From NCBI GenBank assembly GCA_030647705.1, contig JAUSJJ010000076.1, positions 1 through 5,133 of the forward strand: DNA of 5,133 nucleotides, written 5' to 3'. The stretch is from Dehalococcoidia bacterium (GTDB taxonomy: Bacteria > Chloroflexota > Dehalococcoidia > JAUSJJ01). Shown one piece after another: positions 1-4,623 of the stretch; positions within the stretch are counted from its first letter, which is position 1, and every line of letters begins with the position of its first letter. The notes under the pieces were generated by a model that was not told where the DNA came from, made no database searches, and saw only the letters and a list, made by a program, of their open reading frames with translations. The translations under genes were made by a program, and so were the position numbers.

Positions 1-1
1 G

Positions 2-439
2 GCGCTCGCCTGCGACCTGAGAATCTGCTCCGAGAAAGCGACGCTGGGCAACCCGGAGGTCAAGTGGAGCATCATCCCTGGATGGGGCGCTACCCAGAGG
101 CTGCCCAGGATCATTCCCCTGGCCAAGGCCGCTGAGATCATGCTCATGGCCCAAAACGTGGACGCCCAGGAAGCGTACCGCATCGGCCTGGTGAACAAGG
201 TGGTGCCGCCGGACCAGGTGATGGCTACGGCTAAAGAATGGGCGGACAAGATATGTGAGCTTGGCCCTCTGGGCGTGCGCGCTGCCAAGGAGGCGATGGT
301 CAGAGGCGCGTCAATGCCTCTGGAGGATGGCCTCAGGCTGGAGGAAATGCTCTTCGATTCGCTGCGTTTCACCGAAGATGGACAGGAGGGCATGAAGGCA
401 TTCGCCCAGAAGAGGAAGCCGGAATACAAGGCGAAATAG
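2..439 (+). CDS. Enoyl-CoA hydratase/isomerase (crotonase family), 5'-truncated by window edge
   Basis: This is the C-terminal 145 residues of a crotonase-fold enzyme; the reading frame is open from base 2 and stops at TAG 437-439. Members hydrate trans-2-enoyl-CoA to 3-hydroxyacyl-CoA in the cytoplasm. What is seen: the visible part opens with ALACDLRICSEKA. It continues to NPEV, whose Glu (codon 56-58) aligns with the second catalytic glutamate of rat enoyl-CoA hydratase (Glu164). Then come PGWGATQRLPR, the family helix AQEAYRIGLVNKVVPP, and a C-terminus ending GMKAFAQKRKPEY, typical of crotonases. The first catalytic Glu (Glu144 equivalent, in the GGG-x-EL loop) should lie just upstream of base 1 and cannot be checked. 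The usual PGAGGTQRL is PGWGATQRL here, a mild variation. The 3-hydroxyacyl-CoA dehydrogenase gene follows after 34 bp, supporting a true hydratase in an acyl-CoA operon. The exact acyl-chain specificity is not readable. An internal ATG at 140 is not the start, because homology extends upstream of it. Confidence 0.93.
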   Translation, partial: ALACDLRICSEKATLGNPEVKWSIIPGWGATQRLPRIIPLAKAAEIMLMAQNVDAQEAYRIGLVNKVVPPDQVMATAKEWADKICELGPLGVRAAKEAMVRGASMPLEDGLRLEEMLFDSLRFTEDGQEGMKAFAQKRKPEYKAK

Positions 440-473
440 CGCCGCTTGCAGCTACAACTCACAGGAGGTAAGC

Positions 474-1325
474 ATGGAGATCAAGAAGGTCGGCTTAGTT
501 GGGGCAGGCCAGATGGGATCTGGGATTGCCCAGGTGTGCATCCAGGCAGGCTACGATATTGTTATCCAGGACGTCGCCGATAAGTTCGTGGAGAAAGGGC
601 TGAACGGCATAAAGTCTAACTTCAAGCGGGCCGTGGACAAAGGCAAGATGACCGCCGAGGCCAGTGCCGCCGCCCTGTCGCACCTCCGCGGCACGACTTC
701 GCTCGACGACCTCAAGGACCGGGACCTGGTTATCGAAGCCGTCATCGAGAACATGGCCGAGAAGAAGAAGGTCTTCGCTGCGCTGGACAAGGTGTGCGCG
801 CCTCAGACTATTCTGGCCAGCAACACCTCCGCCCTGGCCATCACCGAGATGGCGGCAGCCACCCAGAGGCCGCAGAAGGTGCTGGGCCTCCACTTCTTCA
901 ACCCGGTGCCGGTGCTGCAGCTCGTGGAGATAGTCAGAGCGCTTTCCACCAGTGACGAGACCATAGCGGTGAGCAAGAAGTTCGTCGAGTCGTTGGGCAA
1001 GACGCCGGCCATGTGCAAGGACCTGCCGGGGTTCATAGCCAACCGGGCGTTGTTCCCCTATCTCATGGAAGGCATCAAGATGCTGGAGTCGGGTGTAGCC
1101 ACCGCGGAGGACATAGACAACGGGTGCAAGCTCGGCTACAACCTGCCCATGGGTCCCCTGGCGGTATGCGATCTCATCGGCCTGGACACAGTATTGTTTA
1201 TCGCCAACAGCATGTTCAGCGAGTTCAGGGACCCCAAGTTCGCCCCGCCTCCGCTGTTGGCCAGGATGGTCACCGCCGGCCAGTTGGGACGCAAGACTGG
1301 GAAGGGCTTTTTCACCTACAGCTAG
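474..1325 (+). CDS. hbd: 3-hydroxyacyl-CoA (3-hydroxybutyryl-CoA) dehydrogenase
   Basis: This 283-residue protein has the normal length of the single-function Hbd/PaaH/FadB2 family. It interconverts 3-hydroxyacyl-CoA and 3-ketoacyl-CoA with NAD(P)(H) in the cytoplasm. What is seen: an N-terminal Rossmann fold with GAGQMG at residues 10-15 and an acidic Asp33 ending strand 2, suggesting NAD(H) preference. SNTSAL at 116-121 contains Ser119. His140 in LHFFNP and Glu152 in QLVEIV form the catalytic dyad, and Asn190 lies in DLPGFIANR. Their spacing matches Ser117/His138/Glu150/Asn188 of clostridial Hbd with a constant offset of two. The helical C-terminal domain has GYNLPMGPLAVCDLIGLD and ends GRKTGKGFFTYS, which is complete. 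The ATG start is well supported by AGGAGG at 463-468, five bases upstream. It lies 34 bp after the enoyl-CoA hydratase stop and before a hairpin terminator, so it is the last gene of that operon. The direction (beta-oxidation versus butyrate-type synthesis) is not decided by the sequence. Confidence 0.95.
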   Translation: MEIKKVGLVGAGQMGSGIAQVCIQAGYDIVIQDVADKFVEKGLNGIKSNFKRAVDKGKMTAEASAAALSHLRGTTSLDDLKDRDLVIEAVIENMAEKKKVFAALDKVCAPQTILASNTSALAITEMAAATQRPQKVLGLHFFNPVPVLQLVEIVRALSTSDETIAVSKKFVESLGKTPAMCKDLPGFIANRALFPYLMEGIKMLESGVATAEDIDNGCKLGYNLPMGPLAVCDLIGLDTVLFIANSMFSEFRDPKFAPPPLLARMVTAGQLGRKTGKGFFTYS

Positions 1326-1665
1326 GCTGGAGTCAAGAGGGGAACGTCTGTCAGAAGTAGAAATGAAGAGGCCGCCTGCGAAAGCAGGCGGCCTCTTTGA
1401 TTGCTCAAGTACCTCGCTTCTGGTACCCATGGCGCCAGGATGCGTTTGGCCGCACCCGATTGTGACAGGCCCAGCGCCCGCAAGGAGTGGCAAGAGGGCA
1501 ACCTGAAGCGTCATTCCGCGCAAAACCCCGTGTACTGCCGCAGCGTTACCATGTATACTTCTCAACGATCGTGGTATGAGCGCGTTGGCCGGGCAGCACG
1601 CATTCCGGTGAACTCATTCTCGTAACAGCGCTCGTCGACATCTGTCTGGTAGAGAGGAGAAAGAA
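1326..1665. other. Non-coding spacer between dehydrogenase and tautomerase genes
   Basis: Apart from the terminator hairpin at 1366-1398, nothing firm is seen in this 340-bp gap. A frame open from a TTG at 1401 to a TAA at 1623-1625 has no ribosome binding site, starts at the terminator tail and gives an Arg/Ser-rich peptide with no recognisable motif. A possible -10 box TATACT at 1554-1559, preceded directly by TG, could serve the tautomerase gene. The best -35 at 17-bp spacing (TGTACT, 1531-1536) matches consensus at only three of six positions, so the promoter is not called. No tRNA or repeat array is visible. Confidence 0.6.
1366..1398 (+). terminator. Intrinsic-type terminator after the hydratase-dehydrogenase operon
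   Basis: There is a perfect 14-bp stem, AAGAGGCCGCCTGC (1366-1379) pairing with GCAGGCGGCCTCTT (1384-1397), closed by a GAAA (GNRA) tetraloop at 1380-1383. It begins 40 bp after the dehydrogenase stop. The stem is very G+C rich and ends in a short T run (CTCTTT), so the U-tract is weak. Because the stem is perfect and its A-rich 5' end mirrors the T end, it could also act on the other strand, although no gene converges on it. It most likely ends the upstream operon and may also protect the mRNA 3' end. Confidence 0.87.
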
Positions 1666-1857
1666 ATGCCGATTGTCAGAATAGAGATGTGGCCGGGCCG
1701 CACCCATGCCCAGAAGGCTGAACTGGCCCGCGTGATCACAGAGGCAGTGGTCACCATAGCCCACACCAAACCCGAGTCGACCATAGTCGTTTTTCAGGAG
1801 GTGGCCCAGGAGGACTGGGCTGTTGGCGGCGTACTGTCGGCAGATGTGCACAGGTAG
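1666..1857 (+). CDS. 4-oxalocrotonate tautomerase-family protein (Pro1, Arg11; lacks Arg39)
   Basis: This 63-codon gene has the size of 4-oxalocrotonate tautomerase (62 residues after Met removal). These are small cytoplasmic enzymes that form hexamers and use the N-terminal proline as general base for keto-enol tautomerisation. What is seen, numbering after Met removal: Pro1 in PIVRIEM, GR at 10-11 giving Arg11, and a helix of Q15-K16 to A31. A beta strand TIVVFQEV follows, then W50, GG at 53-54 and a C-terminus S-A-D-V-H-R like the S-K-V-R-R end of the Pseudomonas enzyme. It aligns without gaps over all 62 positions. Arg39, which binds substrate carboxylate in 4-OT, is Ile here, and Phe50 is Trp. 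The substrate is therefore probably not classical 2-hydroxymuconate, and true function is unknown. The start is fixed by AGGAG at 1655-1659, six bases before ATG. It stands alone between a terminator and a hairpin element, with no aromatic meta-cleavage genes nearby. Confidence 0.87.
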   Translation: MPIVRIEMWPGRTHAQKAELARVITEAVVTIAHTKPESTIVVFQEVAQEDWAVGGVLSADVHR

Positions 1858-1933
1858 GCTCCCGACGGCGCCGACCTTAAGGCAACGGCGTTCGAGCGCG
1901 GCCCTCTAATAGTAGCCATGCTTGGCAGCCATA

Positions 1934-2092
1934 ATCCGTGGATTCTTTGTACAGCTCAAAGGTGTTGGATAATCGGACGGCCTTCACCCAAGAGGTCTTT
2001 CCAGTACCCCAGGCTTCCAGCCTGGGGCATCCGCCTGAGGCGGACTGCGATGCCATGCCCACGGCTGAAGCCGTGGGTACGAATCCACGGAT
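1934..2092. repeat. Foldback region bounded by a 12-bp perfect inverted repeat
   Basis: ATCCGTGGATTC at 1934-1945 is the exact reverse complement of GAATCCACGGAT at 2081-2092. On the inner side of each arm lies GTAC (1949-1952 and 2077-2080), separated from the left arm by three extra T's, so the pairing resumes after a small bulge. The 159-bp segment therefore folds back on itself and encloses the three-hairpin array. By rough count a 12-bp inverted match within such a short stretch is unlikely by chance. There is no transposase gene and no obvious flanking target duplication, so whether it is a mobile (MITE-like) unit is inference only. Confidence 0.6.
2004..2080. repeat. REP-like array of three adjacent hairpins
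   Basis: Three stems sit in tandem. Hairpin 1 is CCCCAGGCT (2007-2015) with AGCCTGGGG (2019-2027), 9 bp with loop TCC. Hairpin 2 is TCCGCC (2030-2035) with GGCGGA (2039-2044), loop TGA. Hairpin 3 is CCCACGGCT (2058-2066) with AGCCGTGGG (2069-2077), 9 bp with loop GA. GGCATC (2026-2031) can also pair with GATGCC (2049-2054) around hairpin 2 as an alternative fold. The whole unit is bounded by GTACCC (2004-2009) and GGGTAC (2075-2080). Short G+C-rich palindromes with this pattern are typical of dispersed REP or BIME elements, which are often mobilised in trans by REP-associated (RAYT) transposases. No such transposase is in this window. Confidence 0.75.
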
Positions 2093-2111
2093 CAGGGGGC
2101 AGGCGCTTGCC

Positions 2112-2140
2112 TTGACAGAGCCGTAGCCGATATGTAAGAT
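2112..2140 (+). promoter_or_regulatory. Sigma70-type promoter for the SDR-led gene series
   Basis: A perfect -35 TTGACA (2112-2117) is followed after exactly 17 bp by TAAGAT (2135-2140), which matches TATAAT at four of six positions including the conserved first A and last T. The expected start of transcription is near 2147, giving a leader of about 40 bases before the ATG at 2186. This is the best promoter in the window. It lies only 20 bp downstream of the inverted-repeat element. No clear operator is seen; ATATG (2130-2134) and CATAT (2157-2161) form only a weak dyad. Confidence 0.7.
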
Positions 2141-2185
2141 GTGCGTGTGGGTCAAACATATTACGCCTGAAACGAAGGGAGCAAG

Positions 2186-3025
2186 ATGTACAATTTCAAA
2201 GGTAAGGTTGCTCTTGTTACCGGAGCTGGAAGCGAGGCCGGCATCGGCAGGGCTTGCGCCTTGCGCCTGGCTGCGGAAGGGGCTGATGTGGCGATTGCCG
2301 ATATTGCCGCTCCTAAGAAGGCAGGTAGAGGCAAGAATCGCTGGGGAGGCCTCGACGCCGTAGCTGCGGAGATTGCGGCGAAGGGGCGGAAGGCCCTGCC
2401 CATAGTCGCTGACGTGTCCAATAATGTGGACGTGCAGCGCATGGTGAAGCAGACCCTGGACAAGTTCGGCAAGATAGATATCTTGGTGAGCAACGCGGGC
2501 ATCGCAGGCATGCGCAAGCCGGTAAGGGAAATGACCGAGGAGGGCTGGAACCAGACCATGGCGGTGAACCTCACCGGCACCTTCCTGGTGTGCAAGGCTG
2601 CGTCCCAGAACATGATCGAACGGGGCAAGGGCGGCAAAATCATCGTTACCGCCTCGATCAACGGCAAACGCGCTTGGGCAGAACGCAGCGACTACTGCGC
2701 ATCCAAGTTCGCCGTGATCGGCTTCACCAACTCGCTCGCCGGCGAGCTGGCGAAATTCAAGATCAACGTAAATGCGCTGTGTCCCGGTCTGGTGGAGACC
2801 GACATTCACCGGGGATGGATAGCCGCGGAGGCCAAGAGCCGAGGAGTTAGTGAAGAGTCCATATACCGCGAGTACTACGACTCCTTCGTGTCGAAAGTGC
2901 CCTGGGGCCGGACCGCCACCGGAGAAGATATGGCCAAGGTGGTAGCTTTTCTGGCTTCGGATGAGGCGGAGTATATCACCGGCCAGGCCATCAACGTCGA
3001 TGGCGGCTTCGTGATGGAGCGGTAA
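2186..3025 (+). CDS. Short-chain dehydrogenase/reductase (classical SDR), NAD(P)-dependent oxidoreductase
   Basis: This 279-residue cytoplasmic oxidoreductase of the classical SDR family is slightly longer than the usual 250. Such enzymes oxidise or reduce alcohol/ketone groups with NAD(P)(H). What is seen: the glycine-rich cofactor loop TGAGSEAGIG at 12-21, with two residues more than the common TGxxxGxG. Asp39 at the end of strand 2 favours NAD(H). A basic, glycine-rich insertion KKAGRGKNRWGG lies at about 44-55. D76-V77 and the NAG motif at 103-105 follow. The catalytic tetrad is complete: Asn128, Ser157, Tyr170 and Lys174 (YCASK). PG at 200-201 and a substrate-lid region to about 235 precede the C-terminal ITGQAINVDGGF. 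The ATG is chosen because AGGGAG (2176-2181) lies four bases upstream and an in-frame TGA at 2168-2170 excludes longer starts. The gene leads the downstream series behind a strong promoter. The substrate is unknown; a 3-ketoacyl reductase or a polyol or hydroxy-acid dehydrogenase would all be compatible. Confidence 0.94.
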   Translation: MYNFKGKVALVTGAGSEAGIGRACALRLAAEGADVAIADIAAPKKAGRGKNRWGGLDAVAAEIAAKGRKALPIVADVSNNVDVQRMVKQTLDKFGKIDILVSNAGIAGMRKPVREMTEEGWNQTMAVNLTGTFLVCKAASQNMIERGKGGKIIVTASINGKRAWAERSDYCASKFAVIGFTNSLAGELAKFKINVNALCPGLVETDIHRGWIAAEAKSRGVSEESIYREYYDSFVSKVPWGRTATGEDMAKVVAFLASDEAEYITGQAINVDGGFVMER

Positions 3026-3057
3026 CAGGCGCCCCTAGGCGCTGAGAGGTTCCGAAT

Positions 3058-3252
3058 ATGGGGTGTGGTGAAGAATACAGGTGTCTGGATTGCGGGCACA
3101 GCTTCGCACCCGCGGTGGATTCCGACAAAGAGATTTTGCGATGTCCCCGCTGCGGAAGTGAGAAGCTGGAGCCCGTGCCTTACTTGTTCGGTTCTCCCGA
3201 TGCCGAGGGGCTTACGCCGGAAGACTATTACGCCGTCTGCCTCAAGTCTTGA
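3058..3252 (+). CDS. Small zinc-ribbon protein with two CxxC motifs (FmdB-like)
   Basis: This 64-residue protein carries two zinc knuckles, C9-L-D-C12-G and C29-P-R-C32-G, spaced 16 residues apart. It reads YRCLDCGHSF, then CPRCGSEKL. This is the arrangement of FmdB-type and related rubredoxin-like zinc ribbons, which bind one zinc ion; their roles are mostly undefined (regulatory, nucleic-acid or protein binding). An extra Cys3 precedes the ribbon, and an acidic tail of about 28 residues without known motif follows (LTPEDYY). The start is the only sensible one: GAGAGGT (3044-3050) lies seven bases upstream and an in-frame TGA at 3043-3045 blocks extension. It lies 32 bp after the SDR stop and 42 bp before rarA, so it is probably co-transcribed with both. 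It could be an accessory protein of the SDR, but nothing in the sequence proves that. Confidence 0.82.
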   Translation: MGCGEEYRCLDCGHSFAPAVDSDKEILRCPRCGSEKLEPVPYLFGSPDAEGLTPEDYYAVCLKS

Positions 3253-3262
3253 TGCTAGACCG

Positions 3263-3279
3263 GGAGACCGTGTGTCTCC
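3263..3279 (+). other. Small hairpin between zinc-ribbon gene and rarA
   Basis: GGAGAC (3263-3268) pairs with GTCTCC (3274-3279) around a 5-base loop, just upstream of the rarA ribosome binding site. There is no T run after it, so it is not a convincing terminator. It could modulate translation or mRNA processing in the intergenic region, or be chance. Confidence 0.35.
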
Positions 3280-3284
3280 AAAAC

Positions 3285-3289
3285 GGAGG
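3285..3289 (+). promoter_or_regulatory. rarA: Ribosome binding site fixing the GTG start of rarA
   Basis: GGAGG sits five bases before GTG 3295. The next in-frame ATG (3361, Met23) would remove the conserved PLAARMRP region of the family, so the GTG is preferred. Confidence 0.8.
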
Positions 3290-3294
3290 GGCCG

Positions 3295-4623
3295 GTGGGC
3301 GATCTCTTCCAGCACCAGTATGAGAAGCAGTTGAGCAAGGAAGCTCCGCTGGCTGCCCGCATGCGCCCGCGCAACTTCGATGAGTTCGTCGGGCAGGAGC
3401 ATATCGTCGGGCCGGGACGGCTTCTTCGCAAGAGCATCGAAGCCGATCAACTTCCCTCGATGATCTTGTGGGGCCCTCCGGGCAGCGGCAAGACGACCCT
3501 TGCCTGGCTGATCGCCAACGTCACCAGGTCTCACTTCAGCCCCGTCAGCGCCGTGGCTGCCGGCGTAGCCGACTTGAGGAAGGTCGTCGCTGAGGCCAAA
3601 GACCGTCGCGCCATGAACCAGCAGCGCACGGTGCTGTTCATCGACGAAATCCACCGCTTCAACAAGAGCCAGCAGGACGCTATTCTTCCCTACGTAGAAG
3701 ACGGCACGGTCACTCTCATCGGCGCAACCACGGAAAACCCGTCCTTTGAGGTCGTCTCGCCACTCCTCTCGCGCTCCCGCGTCTACACCTTGAATGCGCT
3801 CACCGATGCCGAGATCAAGCTCATAGTGGAAAGGGCCATCGCGGACAAGGAGAGAGGGCTGGGCAACCTGAGCGTAGAGGTCGACCAGGATGCGCTCGAT
3901 CAACTGGTGGTGATGGCCAACGGCGACGCCAGGACCGCGCTCAACGCCATCGAGCTCGCGGTCACGGCCACAAAGCCCGACAAAGATGGCAAGAGACACA
4001 TCATGCTGGATGCCATCGAGGACGCTTTCCAGCACCGGGCGCTCCTTTACGACAAAGCGGGCGAAGAGCACTACAACCTCATCTCAGCTTTACATAAGTC
4101 TCTCAGGGGCTCCGACCCTGATGCCAGCCTGTACTGGCTGGGCCGCATGCTGGAGGCGGGCGAAGACCCGCTTTACGTCGTTCGCCGGCTCATCCGGTTT
4201 GCCTCGGAGGATGTGGGGATGGCCGATCCGCAGGCGCTGGTAGTGGCGATGGCCGCCCAGCAGGCGGTGCATTTCGTGGGCATGCCGGAGGCTGACCTGG
4301 CGCTGGCCCAGGCGGTCGTTTACCTGGCGACCGCTCCCAAGAGCAACGCCTTGTATGCGGCCTACGGAAAGGTGCGGGACGATGTGAAGGCGACCAGAAA
4401 CGATCCCGTTCCGCTTCACCTACGCAACGCTGTGACCAAGCTAATGCGTGAGGTGGGCTATGGAACCGGCTACAAATACGCTCATGACTTTCCCGAGCAC
4501 TTCGTGAAGCAGCAGAACCTGCCCAAAGCGTTGCAGGGCAAGAAGTACTATCAGCCGGGCGAACAGGGGTTTGAGAAGGAAGTCCAGAGCCGGCTGAGAG
4601 CCTGGTGGGGGGAGCAGAAGTGA
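3295..4623 (+). CDS. rarA: Replication-associated recombination protein A (RarA/MgsA), AAA+ ATPase
   Basis: This 442-residue protein is a close full-length match in layout to E. coli RarA (MgsA; WRNIP1/Mgs1 in eukaryotes). It is a homotetrameric clamp-loader-like AAA+ ATPase that acts at stalled replication forks and gaps. What is seen: an N-terminal segment PLAARMRPRNFDEFVGQEH at 18-36, Walker A GPPGSGKT at 60-67, and Walker B LFIDE at 114-118 running into HRFNKSQQDA. Sensor 1 is GATTENPSFE at 143-152, followed by the SRSR arginine-finger segment at 159-162. The C-terminal tetramerisation region begins near HYNLISALHKSLRGSDPDA (from 259) and includes the ASEDVGMADP signature and YKYAHDFP at 393-400. 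The catalytic motifs are all intact. The start is GTG, backed by GGAGG and by N-terminal homology. The stop overlaps the next gene by four bases, implying translational coupling. E. coli RarA is 447 residues, so the length is normal. Its presence beside metabolic genes is positional; no functional link is visible. Confidence 0.97.
   Translation: MGDLFQHQYEKQLSKEAPLAARMRPRNFDEFVGQEHIVGPGRLLRKSIEADQLPSMILWGPPGSGKTTLAWLIANVTRSHFSPVSAVAAGVADLRKVVAEAKDRRAMNQQRTVLFIDEIHRFNKSQQDAILPYVEDGTVTLIGATTENPSFEVVSPLLSRSRVYTLNALTDAEIKLIVERAIADKERGLGNLSVEVDQDALDQLVVMANGDARTALNAIELAVTATKPDKDGKRHIMLDAIEDAFQHRALLYDKAGEEHYNLISALHKSLRGSDPDASLYWLGRMLEAGEDPLYVVRRLIRFASEDVGMADPQALVVAMAAQQAVHFVGMPEADLALAQAVVYLATAPKSNALYAAYGKVRDDVKATRNDPVPLHLRNAVTKLMREVGYGTGYKYAHDFPEHFVKQQNLPKALQGKKYYQPGEQGFEKEVQSRLRAWWGEQK
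4611..4614 (+). promoter_or_regulatory. Ribosome binding site deciding the GTG start of the hydrolase gene
   Basis: GGAG within a run of G's lies five bases before GTG 4620, inside the end of rarA. The alternative ATG at 4632 has only a weak GGCAAG before it, so the overlapping GTG is preferred. Confidence 0.6.

Larger units (their letters stand above)
1858..2185. other. Intergenic region with hairpin element and promoter
   Basis: This 328-bp gap has no convincing coding frame. Its first part holds small palindromes: CGGCGCCG (1866-1873) and CCTTAAGG (1875-1882). The second sits in the loop of a 5-bp stem, CGCCG (1869-1873) with CGGCG (1886-1890). No T run follows, so this is at best a weak 3' structure for the tautomerase mRNA. 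From 1934 to 2092 lies the inverted-repeat element described separately, and from 2112 the promoter of the oxidoreductase gene. Confidence 0.7.

Noticed and set aside
1531..1559. Possible promoter for the tautomerase (TATACT at 1554-1559)
   Set aside because: The -10 is reasonable, but the matching -35 agrees with consensus at only three of six positions and the leader would be about 100 bases, so it is too weak to call.
495..1565. Long open frame of 356 codons on the - strand over the dehydrogenase gene
   Set aside because: It is antisense to a gene with complete catalytic motifs. Its translation has biased, motif-free composition, as expected from the opposite strand of high-G+C coding DNA.
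1401..1625. Possible 74-codon + strand gene in the spacer
   Set aside because: It has a TTG start at the terminator tail, no ribosome binding site, no motif and a composition unlike the neighbouring proteins.
2004..2080. Hairpin array as a CRISPR array or a rho-independent terminator
   Set aside because: There are no regularly spaced identical repeats with unique spacers, and none of the stems is followed by a T run.
1877..2809. 310-codon - strand frame covering the hairpin region and the SDR
   Set aside because: It runs through palindromic intergenic DNA and then antisense to the SDR motifs. It has no ribosome binding site or domain signature.
3027..3042. AGGCGC direct repeat and small GCGCC/GGCGC stem after the SDR stop
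   Set aside because: It is a five-base stem with no T run in G+C-rich DNA, which is compatible with chance.
2875..4071. Long open frame of 398 codons on the - strand over rarA
   Set aside because: It spans the end of the SDR, the zinc ribbon and most of rarA in antisense and shows no recognisable domain, so it is a shadow of the + strand genes.
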